Below are positions 41,933 through 50,887 of a stretch of 64,000 nucleotides of DNA, piece by piece. The position numbers were made by a program, and so were the translations under genes. The stretch is from NCBI GenBank assembly GCA_963759295.1, contig CAVWYT010000010.1:620001-684000 (forward strand). The letters run 5' to 3'. Under the pieces are notes generated by a model. The model was not told the DNA's origin and did no database searches. It saw only the letters and a program-made list of their open reading frames with translations. Each line of letters opens with the position of its first letter. Positions within the stretch are counted from its first letter, which is position 1. The stretch comes from WHSW01 sp963759295. GTDB lineage: Bacteria; Actinomycetota; Thermoleophilia; Solirubrobacterales; 70-9.

Positions 41933-42907
41933 GTGCCGATCGACGACGCGACGGCGGATCTGCCCAGCGAGGCCGAGGCGCTCGACGCCTACTCGCGCGC
42001 CGTCTCCGGCGTCGCCGAGCGGCTCGCCCCCTCGGTGGCGAGTCTGAGGGTCCAGCGCCGTACCCGCCGCGGCCGCGCCCAGGCGGGCGCCGGCAGCGGC
42101 GTTGCCCTCACTCACGACGGGTTCATCCTCACCTCGGCCCACGTCGTCGGCTCGAGCGAGGGCGGCAGCGCGCGGTTCACCGACGGCCGCGACCTGCGCT
42201 TCACGGTCGCCGGCACCGACCCGCTCTCCGATCTCGCCGTCGTGCGGACGGAGGGCGGCGAGCTGCACCCGGCCGACCTCGGCGACGCGGAGTCGCTACG
42301 GGTCGGCCAGCTCGTGGTTGCGATCGGGAACCCGAACGGCTTCGAGGGCTCGGTGACCGCAGGCGTCGTCTCGGCGCTCGGCCGGGCGCTGCCGGTCGGC
42401 GCCGGCCGCGCGGTGCGGGTGATCGACAACGTGATCCAGACCGACGCGGCGCTCAACCCGGGCAACTCCGGCGGCGCGCTCTCCGACGGAAGCGGGCGAG
42501 TGGTCGGGGTGAACACGGCGGTCGCCGGGGTCGGCCTCGGCCTCGCGGTCCCGGTCTCGGCGACCACGCAGCGGATCATCGCGGCGCTGATCTCCGACGG
42601 CCGGGTCCGCCGCGCCTATCTCGGGATCGCCGGAGGCCCGCGGCCACTGCCGCCGCGGGCGCGGGCGGCCACCGGCGTCGAGCGCGGGGTCGAGATCGTC
42701 GAGATCGTCGCGGAGAGCCCGGCGGACGTCGCCGGGCTGCGGGTCGGCGACGTGATCTTCGAGGTCGACGGCGAGCCCGTCGAGTCGGCGACCGACCTGC
42801 AGCGGCTGATGGTCGCCGAGCGGATCGGTCGCGACGCCGACGCGAGGCTGGTGCGCGAAGGCTCGGTGATCGGGCTGCGGGTGATCCCGGCCGAGCTCGA
42901 GCTCTAG
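41933..42907 (+). CDS. trypsin-like serine protease with PDZ domain (HtrA/DegP-like)
   Basis: 324 residues from GTG 41933. The triad is visible: ILTSAHVVG (His70), PLSDLAVVR (Asp100) and LNPGNSGGAL (Ser179). A PDZ domain follows at about 215-320 (GVEIVEIVAESPADVAGLRV, then GDVIFEVDGEP). Odd: no signal peptide or membrane helix is present, unlike most HtrA proteins. The frame is open upstream to a TACCCT box at 41855-41860, so the true start may lie earlier at a non-standard codon near 41867. As drawn it would act in the cytoplasm on damaged proteins. Confidence 0.83.
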   Translation: MPIDDATADLPSEAEALDAYSRAVSGVAERLAPSVASLRVQRRTRRGRAQAGAGSGVALTHDGFILTSAHVVGSSEGGSARFTDGRDLRFTVAGTDPLSDLAVVRTEGGELHPADLGDAESLRVGQLVVAIGNPNGFEGSVTAGVVSALGRALPVGAGRAVRVIDNVIQTDAALNPGNSGGALSDGSGRVVGVNTAVAGVGLGLAVPVSATTQRIIAALISDGRVRRAYLGIAGGPRPLPPRARAATGVERGVEIVEIVAESPADVAGLRVGDVIFEVDGEPVESATDLQRLMVAERIGRDADARLVREGSVIGLRVIPAELEL

Positions 42908-42922
42908 CCGCCCGCCACGGGG

Positions 42923-42928
42923 TAGGGT
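42923..42928 (+). promoter_or_regulatory. -10 box (TAGGGT) of the leaderless P450 gene
   Basis: TAGGGT, seven bases before GTG 42936. Confidence 0.5.
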
Positions 42929-42935
42929 TCGCCGC

Positions 42936-44189
42936 GTGTCCGCGGAGCCGATCCCGGCCGACGACGAAACGCCCCTCGACGAGGTGCTCGTCTCGGATCT
43001 CGAGCATTGGGAGGGCGGTCCTCCTCACGAACTGTTCAAGCGCCTGCGCTCGGAGTGCCCGGTCCACTGGAGCTCGCGGATCAGGGAGTACCCGCAGGAG
43101 GCGGGGTTCTGGTCGGTCACCAAGCCTGAGGACCTCCACGCCGTCAGCCATGACTGGAAGACGTACTCCTCGGAGCGTGGCGGGGTCACCGCGCTCACCG
43201 ACGCGGTGGTGCCGGTCGAGCTGATCAGGGCGATGTTCATCGGCATGGACCCGCCCAAGCACGACCGGCTGAAGCAGCTCTTCCAGCGCGGCTTCACCCC
43301 GAGGCGGATCGCCGAGCACGAGGACGAGATCCGCGCGATCGCCGTCGGGGTGCTCGATCGCGTCGCCGAGCGCGAGACCTGTGACCTGGTCTGCGACGTC
43401 GCCCAGCCGGTCGTTTCGCGAGTCATCGGTCGCTTCATGGGCATCTCGCCGGACGACGACGAGATCTGGGCGCGGCTGATGAACAACGCGCTCGGCGCCG
43501 GTGATCGCGAGCCAGGAGCGAGCGGCGCCTCGCAGATCATGGAGCGCGACATCCCGGAGATCTTCGAGCGCTGCCAGGCGCTGATCGCCGAGCGCCGCGA
43601 ACGCCCGACCGACGACCTGACCAGCGTCCTCGTGCACGCCGAGCTCGACGGCAGGGGATTGGAGGAGCACGAGATCGTGATGGGCTTCTTCCTCTTGATG
43701 GCGGCCGGCAACGACAGCACCAAGGCGACCTATTGCAGCGGGATGCGGGCGTTGATCTCCAACCCCGAACAGAGGCGACTGGTGCTCGACGACCCGTCGC
43801 TGATCCCGGGCGCGGTCGAGGAGTCACTGCGGATGTTCCCCGCCTTCGCGCACTTCCGCCGCACGGCGACCCGCGACGTCGAGCTCAACGGGGCGCAGAT
43901 CCGCGAGGGCGACAAGGTCGTGATGTGGTACGTGTCGTCGAACCGCGACGAGCAGCGCTTTCCGGATCCGGACCGCTTCGACGCCACCCGCAACCCCGAC
44001 CACCAGGCGTTCGGCGCGGGGGGCCGCCACTTCTGCCTCGGCGCCGCGTTGGCGAGGCTCGAGCTGCGGATCCTGTTCGAGGAGACCCTGGAGCGGTTCC
44101 CGGAGATCCGGCTCGAGGGCGAGCCCGAGCACATCTGCTCGCCGTTCGTCAACCAGCTGAGGACGTTGCCGGTTCGCTTGCGGCCCTAG
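42936..44189 (+). CDS. cytochrome P450
   Basis: A heme monooxygenase of 417 residues. Seen: MFIGMDPPKHDRLKQLFQRG near 98-117 (C helix), LMAAGNDSTKATY near 254-266 (I-helix oxygen-binding AGNDST), EESLRMFPAFAHFRRTATRD near 291-310 (ExxR), and FGAGGRHFCLGAALARLELR near 357-376 with the heme Cys. It resembles soluble bacterial class I P450s of the CYP124/125/142 sort, acting on lipids or steroids; the substrate is unknown. No ferredoxin or reductase gene adjoins it. Confidence 0.92.
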   Translation: MSAEPIPADDETPLDEVLVSDLEHWEGGPPHELFKRLRSECPVHWSSRIREYPQEAGFWSVTKPEDLHAVSHDWKTYSSERGGVTALTDAVVPVELIRAMFIGMDPPKHDRLKQLFQRGFTPRRIAEHEDEIRAIAVGVLDRVAERETCDLVCDVAQPVVSRVIGRFMGISPDDDEIWARLMNNALGAGDREPGASGASQIMERDIPEIFERCQALIAERRERPTDDLTSVLVHAELDGRGLEEHEIVMGFFLLMAAGNDSTKATYCSGMRALISNPEQRRLVLDDPSLIPGAVEESLRMFPAFAHFRRTATRDVELNGAQIREGDKVVMWYVSSNRDEQRFPDPDRFDATRNPDHQAFGAGGRHFCLGAALARLELRILFEETLERFPEIRLEGEPEHICSPFVNQLRTLPVRLRP

Positions 44190-44248
44190 CCGCGCTGCCG
44201 CCGCGGGCGAGCCGCGGCGCGCGCGGGCAGCCCCGTCCGCCCTCTCTG

Positions 44249-44262
44249 CGAACATGTGTTCG
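44249..44262 (+). promoter_or_regulatory. LexA (SOS) box over the start of the radical SAM gene
   Basis: CGAACATGTGTTCG is a perfect CGAAC-N4-GTTCG palindrome. It ends on the first base of the preferred GTG start at 44262, so bound LexA would block initiation. Confidence 0.8.
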
Positions 44263-45305
44263 TGCGGTGGGAGAACCTCGAGAGGGATGCGAGCCCGCAG
44301 GGATTGCTGCCCGGTTTGGGCGAGGTGGTCGTCCGGACCTTCGACGCCCCGGAGGCGCTCGGGATCCGCTTCCACGAGGTGCAGGCGCGCTCCGGGTTGA
44401 ACCAGGTCCCGAAGCGCTCGCGGATGCCGTTTCGCTGGACGATCAACCCCTACCGGGGCTGCACGCATGCCTGCGCCTACTGCTTCGCCCGCCCGACCCA
44501 CACCTATCTCGACCTCAACGCCCGTGAGGACTTCGAGCGCGAGATCGTCGTCAAGGTCAACGTGCCCGAGCTCGTCCGCGCCGAGCTGGGGCGGTCGACC
44601 TGGAGCGGCGAGCACGTGGCGCTGGGCACCAACACCGATCCCTACCAGTGGGCCGAGGGCCGCTACCGGCTGATGGAGGGGGTCTGGGAGGCGATGCGCG
44701 ACTTCGCCAACCCCTGCTCGGTCCTCACCAAGTCGCCGCTGCTGCTGCGCGACATCGACCTGATGAACCAGATCGCCGAACGCACCGAGTTCGTCGCCAA
44801 CCTCTCGATCCCGACCCTCGAGGAGAAGGCGTGGCGGGCGACCGAGCCGCACACACCGCATCCCCGCAAGCGGATCGAGGCCGTCCGCGAGCTGGCCCGG
44901 GCCGGGATCCCGACCGGGGTCCTGATCGCGCCATTGATACCCGGCGTCAACGACGCGCCCGGGCAGATCGAAAAGCTGGTCGAGCTCTGCGGCGAGGCCG
45001 GTGCCGGGAGCATCGGCGGAGTTCCGCTGCACCTGCGGGGCGAGGTCAGGGAGATCTGGTTCGACTGGCTGCGCCAGTACCGGCCCGACCTCGTGGCGCG
45101 CTACGAGCAGCTCTACCGGCGCGGCGCATACATGGCGAGCGAGGAGCGCAACCGGCTCTCGCGCCGGGCGCGGGCGAGGCGAAAGCTGCGGCGGCTGACG
45201 GCGCAAACCTCGTCAGGCCGAGGTGCCCAGCGAGGGCGCGACGCCGGGCCGGAGCCCGCAGGGGGTTACGCGAAACCGCGCGGGCGCCAGGCGACTTTGT
45301 TCTGA
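44262..45305 (+). CDS. Rv2578c/SplB-like radical SAM protein
   Basis: 347 residues from GTG 44262 (MRWENL, the family's usual opening; GTG 44256 would start inside the LexA box). Seen: FRWTINPYRGCTHACAYCFA near 59-78, whose CxxxCxxC binds the [4Fe-4S] cluster; HVALGTNTDPYQWAEGRYRL near 117-136; PCSVLTKSPLLLRDI; and the family's terminal RQATLF. Related to spore photoproduct lyase; in Mycobacterium tuberculosis the homologue is known to belong to the LexA regulon. The perfect LexA box supports a DNA-damage role here too. The substrate is not established. Confidence 0.9.
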   Translation: MRWENLERDASPQGLLPGLGEVVVRTFDAPEALGIRFHEVQARSGLNQVPKRSRMPFRWTINPYRGCTHACAYCFARPTHTYLDLNAREDFEREIVVKVNVPELVRAELGRSTWSGEHVALGTNTDPYQWAEGRYRLMEGVWEAMRDFANPCSVLTKSPLLLRDIDLMNQIAERTEFVANLSIPTLEEKAWRATEPHTPHPRKRIEAVRELARAGIPTGVLIAPLIPGVNDAPGQIEKLVELCGEAGAGSIGGVPLHLRGEVREIWFDWLRQYRPDLVARYEQLYRRGAYMASEERNRLSRRARARRKLRRLTAQTSSGRGAQRGRDAGPEPAGGYAKPRGRQATLF

Positions 45306-45322
45306 GGCCGGAAACGGCCTCA
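45303..45322 (+). terminator. shared hairpin containing both convergent stop codons
   Basis: TGAGGCCG-GAAA-CGGCCTCA: an 8-bp stem with a GAAA tetraloop. Its first three bases are the stop of the radical SAM gene, and its last three (reversed) the stop of the MFS gene. Confidence 0.5.
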
Positions 45323-46528
45323 GGGGCCAGCCGGCGCTCGAAGCTGCGCCGCCGCCGCCCCGACGCTCGCCGCCCGCAGCGAAAGCGCCACGACGACGGT
45401 CCCGAGGGCGAAGCCCGCCGCGAGCAGGAACGCGGCCTCATAGCCGCCGATCGCCGCGGCCGCCCCCGCGATCGGGCTGCCGACCCCGACGCCGAGGTCG
45501 AAGAACGCCGTGAAGGTGCCCATCGCGGCGCCGCGGCGTTCCTCGGGCACCCTGTTGATCACCACCAAGGCCAGCGACGGAAACAGCAGCGAAAAGCCGC
45601 CACCCATCGCGATCGCGCCGGCGATCGCCTCTGGGAGGCTGTGCGCGAGCGCGAGCACGACCAGGCCGGCGGACTCGATGACCGCGGCGCCGATCGCGCA
45701 CGGCACCGATCCGAAGCGGTCGGGCAGCCAGCCCCCGAGCACGCGCATCGCGACCACGCTGGCCGCGAACCCGGTGAACACCGCCGCCCCGTGCCCGATC
45801 CCGCGGTCGTCGAGGTGGAGGACGATGAATGCCGCCACGGTCGCGTAGCCGACGATCGACAGCGACAGCCCGAGGCCGGGCAGCAACGCCTCGCGCGAGA
45901 TCAGCTTGCGCTCCTCGCCGGCGCGAATCGGATGCGGCTGGTAGCGCTCGGGGATCCGCAACGCGATCAGCGCTCCGAGCAGCGGCGCCCCGGCGGCAAA
46001 CGCCCACACGCCCTCGAAGCTGGTCGCGTGCAGGGTCAGCTCGCCGATCGGCGGCCCGAGCGACAGCCCGCCCCAGATCGCGAGGCCGTAGAGCCCGATG
46101 ATCCGCCCGCGGCGATCGGCCGGTGCGAGGTCGACCACCCACGCCGACCCCGCGGTGTAGACCATGCCCTCGCCGGCCCCGAGGAAGAGCCGGGCGACGA
46201 TCAGCCCACCGACGCCGGCCGGCACGAAGTAGAGCAGCCCGGCGACCGCGGTCGCGATCGCGCCGGCGATCACCACCCGCTTGCGCCCGCGCCGGTCGGC
46301 GAGGTGCCCGGCGAGCGGCCGGCAGGCGAGCCCGGTGATCGCGAACGAGCCGAGCACGACGCCCACCGCCAGGTCCCCGGCCCCGATCGGTCCCTTCACG
46401 TATCGAGGCAGGACCGGCAGGGTTGCGCCGATCGAGAGCAGGCCGAGCATCGTGACCACGAAGATCCCCGCGAACGCCGCATGAGCGGCGGTGAATCGGC
46501 CTGGAAGGGGGCGCACCCCCCAAATCAA
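45320..46528 (-). CDS. major facilitator superfamily transporter
   Basis: 402 residues, about 12 membrane helices. Seen: LLSIGATLPVLPRYVKG near 30-46, GLACRPLAGHLADRRGRKRV near 65-84 (the GxxxDxxGRRR loop 2 motif), RLFLGAGEGMVYTAGSAWVV near 112-131 and ADRRGRIIGLYGLAIWGGLS near 136-155 (motif C region). The second half repeats the loop motif weakly (GGWLPDRFGS). Probably an efflux carrier; substrate unknown. TTG 46528 is the furthest start; GTG 46516 is also possible. Confidence 0.85.
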   Translation of the reverse strand: MIWGVRPLPGRFTAAHAAFAGIFVVTMLGLLSIGATLPVLPRYVKGPIGAGDLAVGVVLGSFAITGLACRPLAGHLADRRGRKRVVIAGAIATAVAGLLYFVPAGVGGLIVARLFLGAGEGMVYTAGSAWVVDLAPADRRGRIIGLYGLAIWGGLSLGPPIGELTLHATSFEGVWAFAAGAPLLGALIALRIPERYQPHPIRAGEERKLISREALLPGLGLSLSIVGYATVAAFIVLHLDDRGIGHGAAVFTGFAASVVAMRVLGGWLPDRFGSVPCAIGAAVIESAGLVVLALAHSLPEAIAGAIAMGGGFSLLFPSLALVVINRVPEERRGAAMGTFTAFFDLGVGVGSPIAGAAAAIGGYEAAFLLAAGFALGTVVVALSLRAASVGAAAAQLRAPAGP

Positions 46529-46661
46529 TAGCTGAGCGGGGGCCGTTCGCCGCCGCTGAACTTTTTTGGTTTACACGCGTTCGCTCGTGGAAATAGTGAC
46601 GACGTACAGGCTCCGGGAGGAGGGGGGCCCCGGGGTGGGGTCCAGCACAAGGGAGTTGGAG

Positions 46662-47171
46662 ATGGCTGACAAGGCCACACCTGTTTCCGGGGGCTCGGCT
46701 CACCATCCCGAGATCGACTGGGAGGCAGCCGAGCGCTCGCCCGAGTTCAAGGAGCTCGTCGGCAAGCGCCGTTCGTTCGTGATTCCGGCGCTCGCTTTCG
46801 TGTTCGTCTGGTACTTCGGTTTCATCGCCCTCGCCGGCTACGCGCCCGACTTCATGGGCGAGTCGGTCTATGAGGGCTTCACCGTCGGCTACGCGCTCGC
46901 CCTGAGTCAGTTCGTGATGACCTGGTTCCTCGGCTGGCTGTATCTGCGACGGGCCGACCGGGTCTTCGATCCGCTCGCCAGGAGCGCCGCGGAGCGTGCC
47001 CTGCGGTCCGGGCGCGGTGGGCCGGACGGTAATGGGGGTGGGCCGGACGGTGACGGCCGGATCCGCGGGAACGGTGACGGCCGGTTCCGCGACTTCGATC
47101 GCGCCGGGGCCGAGCGGTCCGCTGCGGGGCCCGCCCGGACGTCTGGCGCAAGGGAGGTGAGGCCACGATGA
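46662..47171 (+). CDS. DUF485 membrane protein associated with acetate symporter
   Basis: 169 residues from ATG 46662 (GGAG just upstream). Seen: PEFKELVGKRRSFVIPALAF near 28-47, FVWYFGFIALAGYAPDFMGE and YALALSQFVMTWFLGWLYLR, the two helices of DUF485. A long Gly/Asp/Arg-rich tail (GGPDGNGGGPDGDGRIRGNG) follows, longer than in most members (near 100 residues). It overlaps actP by ATGA. DUF485 proteins (YjcH type) are always found beside acetate symporters; their role is unclear. Confidence 0.88.
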   Translation: MADKATPVSGGSAHHPEIDWEAAERSPEFKELVGKRRSFVIPALAFVFVWYFGFIALAGYAPDFMGESVYEGFTVGYALALSQFVMTWFLGWLYLRRADRVFDPLARSAAERALRSGRGGPDGNGGGPDGDGRIRGNGDGRFRDFDRAGAERSAAGPARTSGAREVRPR

Positions 47172-48808
47172 GCGTGCTTCCAATTGCCGAGGTCAACGTC
47201 GAGGCGGTCTCGATCTTCGCAGTCGTCGTCGCGATCACGCTCGGAATCACCTACTGGGCGTCGAAGCGGACGACGACCGCGACCCACTTCTGGGCCGCGG
47301 GGCGGGGGATCACCGCCGCCCAGAACGGATTCGCGATCGCCGGCGACTACATGTCGGCGGCGTCGTTCTTGGGGATCGCCGGGCTGATCTTCTTGTTCGG
47401 CTTCGACGGCTTCCTCTACTCGGTCGGGTTCCTGGTCGCGTTCCTGATCGTGCTCTACCTGCTCGCGGAGCGAATGCGCAACGCGGGCAAGTTCACGATC
47501 GCCGACGTGCTCTCGTTCCGGCTCAACGAGCGGCCGGCACGGACCGCGGCGGCGCTCGGCACGCTGGCGGTGGTCGCCTTCTATCTGATCGCGCAGATGG
47601 TCGGCGCCGGGATCTTGATCCAGGCCCTGGTGGGGATCGATTTCAGCCTCGCCGTGCTCCTGACCGGGATCTTCATGCTCACCTACGTCGTCTTCGGCGG
47701 CATGCTGGCGACGACCTGGGTGCAGATCATCAAGGCGATCCTGCTGATGAGCGCGACGATCGTGCTGTCGCTGTTCGTGCTCGGCAAGATGGGCTGGAAT
47801 CCGATCGACCTGTTCAACCGGGCGCAGTCGCAGGCCGACAAGCCGGCTGCGTACCTGGAGCCGGGATTGAAGTTCACCAACCCGATCGACACGCTGTCGC
47901 TCGGGCTGGCGCTGCTGCTCGGGACGGCGGGGTTGCCGCACATCCTGATGCGGTTCTTCACCGTGCCGGACGCCAAGGCGGCGCGGTCCTCGGTCGTCTG
48001 GGCCGTGGGACTGATCGGTGCCTTCTACGTGATGACCACGTTCCTCGGCTTCGGCGCGCGGGCGCTGCTCGGTGAGGCCGGGACCACGGGGGCGGTTGAC
48101 GAGGCCGGAAACCTGGCCGCGCCGCTGCTCGCCCAGAACGTCGGCGGCGGAGCGGGCACGTTCGGCGGCGACGCCTTCCTGGCGATCATCGCCGCGGTCG
48201 CGTTCGCGACCATCCTTGCGGTGGTCGCCGGACTGGTGATCTCCGCATCGGGAGCCGTCGCCCACGACGTGTGGTCGAACGTGGTCCGCAAGGGCCACGA
48301 CTCCGAGCACGAGGAGGTCTACGTCGCCAGGATCGCCGCGGCTGCGATCGGTGCGATCGCGATCGCGATCGCGATCATCGGTGGCGAGACGCTCAACGTC
48401 TCGTACATGGTCGGGCTGGCGTTCGCGGTCGCTGCGAGCGCCAACTTCCCGGCGCTGTTGCTCGCGTTGAGTTGGAGGCGGTTCAACACCACCGGCGCCG
48501 TCACCGGCGTGCTCGCGGGGGTGATCACCTCGATCGGCCTCGTGCTCGTCGGTCCCGATGTCCGATCCGACCCGTTGATCGAGCTCACCCAGCCGGCGAT
48601 CATCTCGGTCCCGATCGGGTTCCTCGGCTGCATCCTCGGGACGCTGCTCTCCCGCCGGGAGACGAAGTCGACGAGGGGCTTCGAGGAGCTGTTGGTGCGC
48701 TCCGAGACCGGCCTCGGAGCCGAGGCGCCGACCGATGGGGCGGGGGCGGCGCCGCGCCCGCGGCGTCGCGCCACGGCGGCCGCGATGACGACGCACCTGC
48801 ATCCATAG
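47168..48808 (+). CDS. actP: cation/acetate symporter (SSS family)
   Basis: 546 residues, about 13 helices, taking up acetate with Na+ or H+. Seen: FWAAGRGITAAQNGFAIAGD near 38-57 and YMSAASFLGIAGLIFLFGFD near 58-77 (the sodium-site region of the family), TYVVFGGMLATTWVQIIKAI, GLPHILMRFFTVPDAKAARS near 255-274 and VGLAFAVAASANFPALLLAL. A run of GCGATC units near 48347-48378 encodes an Ala/Ile-rich helix. It sits between the DUF485 and acs genes, so it serves acetate entry for acetyl-CoA formation. Confidence 0.92.
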   Translation: MSVLPIAEVNVEAVSIFAVVVAITLGITYWASKRTTTATHFWAAGRGITAAQNGFAIAGDYMSAASFLGIAGLIFLFGFDGFLYSVGFLVAFLIVLYLLAERMRNAGKFTIADVLSFRLNERPARTAAALGTLAVVAFYLIAQMVGAGILIQALVGIDFSLAVLLTGIFMLTYVVFGGMLATTWVQIIKAILLMSATIVLSLFVLGKMGWNPIDLFNRAQSQADKPAAYLEPGLKFTNPIDTLSLGLALLLGTAGLPHILMRFFTVPDAKAARSSVVWAVGLIGAFYVMTTFLGFGARALLGEAGTTGAVDEAGNLAAPLLAQNVGGGAGTFGGDAFLAIIAAVAFATILAVVAGLVISASGAVAHDVWSNVVRKGHDSEHEEVYVARIAAAAIGAIAIAIAIIGGETLNVSYMVGLAFAVAASANFPALLLALSWRRFNTTGAVTGVLAGVITSIGLVLVGPDVRSDPLIELTQPAIISVPIGFLGCILGTLLSRRETKSTRGFEELLVRSETGLGAEAPTDGAGAAPRPRRRATAAAMTTHLHP

Positions 48809-48814
48809 GAAGAT

Positions 48815-48852
48815 GCCGGGGGTCGCGGGCCATCGAGGCCCGCGACCCCGGC
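48815..48852 (+). terminator. hairpin between actP and acs
   Basis: GCCGGGGGTCGCGGGCC-ATCGA-GGCCCGCGACCCCGGC, a 16-bp stem with one bulged G, followed by GCTTTCG. It may stop or attenuate transcription so that acs gets less message than actP, or stabilise the actP 3' end. Confidence 0.5.
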
Positions 48853-48881
48853 GCTTTCGAAGGCGAGGACGAGGAGGACAG

Positions 48882-50876
48882 ATGGAGGTCGCAACCGGCA
48901 AGTCGCAGCGCGGGCTCGAGGCGGAGCTCGGCGAGCTGCTCGAGCGTGAGCGCTTCGATCCCCCCGAAGCGTTTCGGGAGGCGGCGCTGGTCGGAGACGA
49001 GTCGCCGTACGAGGAGGCCGACCGCGACCCGGAGGCCTGGTGGGCGAAGTGCGCCTCCGAGCTCGAGTGGTTCGAGCCCTGGGACTCGGTGCTCGACGAG
49101 TCAAACCCGCCCTTCTACAAGTGGTTTCAGGGCGGGACCCTGAACGCGTCCTATAACTGCCTCGACCGCCACGTGGAGGCCGGCCGCGGCAAACGGGTCG
49201 CCTTCCATTGGCGCGGCGAGGAGGGCGAGGAGCGCGAGATCACCTACGCCGAGCTGCTGCGCGACACGAAGCGGCTCGCGAACGTGCTCAAGGAGCGGGG
49301 GATCGGCGCCGGCGACGTGGTCGGCATCTACCTGCCGATGATTCCCGAGGTCGCGGTGGCGATGCTCGCCTGCGCCCGGATCGGCGCCCCGCACAACGTC
49401 GTCTTCGGTGGCTTTTCCCCGGACGCGGTCAAGGACCGGATGCAGTTCTCGGAGGCGAAGGCGCTGATCACCGTCGACGCGGCGCGGCGCAAGGGCAACG
49501 CCGCCGAGATCAAGCCCGCCGTCGATCAGTTCCTCGGCGAGGTGCCCTCGATCGAGACCGTGATCGTGGTCCGCAACACGGGCGTCGAGGTCGCGATGAC
49601 CGAGGGCCGCGACCTCTATTACGACGAGGCGATCGAGGCCGCATCGGAGGACTGCCAGGCCGAGCCGCTGGACGCCGAGCATCCCCTCTACATCCTCTAC
49701 ACCTCGGGATCGACCGCGAAGCCGAAGGGCATCCTGCACACCACCGGCGGCTATTTGACCGGGGTCGCCGCCACCCACAAGCTGGTCTTCGACCTGAAGC
49801 CGGACTCCGACGTCTACTGGTGCGGCGCCGACGTCGGCTGGGTCACCGGCCACTCATACATCGTCTACGGGCCGCTGCTCAACGGCGCGACCTCGGTGAT
49901 GTGGGAGGGCGGCCCCGACTACCCGGACAAGGACATCTGGTGGGAGATCATCGAGCGCTACGGGGTGACGATCTTCTACACCGCACCGACCGCGATCCGC
50001 GCCTGCATCAAGTGGGGCGAGGAGTACCCGGGCAAGCACGACCTCTCCTCGCTGCGCCTGTTGGGCACCGTCGGCGAGCCGATCAACCCGAAGGCCTGGC
50101 TCTGGTACTGGAAGGTGATCGGGGGCGAGCGCTGCCCGATCGTTGACACCTGGTGGCAGACGGAGACCGGCCACATCATGATTACGACGCTGCCCGGCGC
50201 GCAGTCGACGAAACCCGGCTCGGCCGGCACACCGTTGCCGGGTATCGAGGCGGCGGTGCTCGACAACGACGGCAACGAGATCGAGGGCCGGCAGGGCCTG
50301 CTGGCGCTGACCCGGCCGTGGCCCGGGATGCTGCGGACGCTCTACAAAGACGACGACCGCTACGTCGAGACCTACTTCTCGAGGTTCGGAAACGAGACGT
50401 ACTTCGTCGGCGACGCGGCGCGCAAGGACGAGGACGGCTACTTCTGGGTGATCGGCCGGGTCGACGACGTGATCAACGTCTCGGGCCATCGCCTCTCGAC
50501 CGCCGAGGTCGAATCGGCGGTCGTCTCGCATCCCAAGGTCGCCGAGTGCGCCGTGATCGGCGAGGCCAACGAGGACACGGGTCAGGCGATCTGCGCCTTC
50601 GTCACCCTGGAGGGCGATCTCGATGGCAGCGACGAGCTGGTCGCCGAGCTGCGCGAGCACGTCGCGGTCCGGATCGGCAAGCTCGCTCGGCCGAAGCGGA
50701 TCGTGTGGACGAACGACCTGCCGAAGACCCGGTCGGGGAAGATCATGCGCCGGCTGCTTCGCGACATCGCCGAGGGCCGCGAGCTCGGCGACGTGACCAC
50801 GCTGCGTGATCCCGCGGTCGTGGAGCAGCTCGACGAGGTCGTCAAACGACGGGCCGGCGAGGGCGAGGAGGACTAG
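48882..50876 (+). CDS. acs: acetyl-CoA synthetase, AMP-forming
   Basis: Activates acetate with ATP and CoA through acetyl-AMP. 664 residues from ATG 48882 with GAGGAGG upstream. Seen: WFEPWDSVLDESNPPFYKWF near 63-82, ILYTSGSTAKPKGILHTTGG near 271-290 (P-loop), WWQTETGHIMITTLPG near 424 (CoA/AMP site), YFVGDAARKDEDGYFWVIGR near 507 and the terminal KTRSGKIMRRLLRD near 615 with the lysine that sirtuin/Pat enzymes acetylate. Downstream of actP and likely coregulated. Confidence 0.94.
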   Translation: MEVATGKSQRGLEAELGELLERERFDPPEAFREAALVGDESPYEEADRDPEAWWAKCASELEWFEPWDSVLDESNPPFYKWFQGGTLNASYNCLDRHVEAGRGKRVAFHWRGEEGEEREITYAELLRDTKRLANVLKERGIGAGDVVGIYLPMIPEVAVAMLACARIGAPHNVVFGGFSPDAVKDRMQFSEAKALITVDAARRKGNAAEIKPAVDQFLGEVPSIETVIVVRNTGVEVAMTEGRDLYYDEAIEAASEDCQAEPLDAEHPLYILYTSGSTAKPKGILHTTGGYLTGVAATHKLVFDLKPDSDVYWCGADVGWVTGHSYIVYGPLLNGATSVMWEGGPDYPDKDIWWEIIERYGVTIFYTAPTAIRACIKWGEEYPGKHDLSSLRLLGTVGEPINPKAWLWYWKVIGGERCPIVDTWWQTETGHIMITTLPGAQSTKPGSAGTPLPGIEAAVLDNDGNEIEGRQGLLALTRPWPGMLRTLYKDDDRYVETYFSRFGNETYFVGDAARKDEDGYFWVIGRVDDVINVSGHRLSTAEVESAVVSHPKVAECAVIGEANEDTGQAICAFVTLEGDLDGSDELVAELREHVAVRIGKLARPKRIVWTNDLPKTRSGKIMRRLLRDIAEGRELGDVTTLRDPAVVEQLDEVVKRRAGEGEED

Positions 50877-50887
50877 CCGGGGCGGCT
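50875..50887 (+). terminator. weak hairpin between acs and the convergent secreted-protein gene
   Basis: AGCCG-GGG-CGGCT, a 5-bp stem overlapping the acs stop; no U tract. Confidence 0.25.

Noticed and set aside
48347..48378. GCGATC-type tandem run as a regulatory repeat
   Set aside because: It lies inside actP and simply encodes an Ala/Ile-rich membrane helix.
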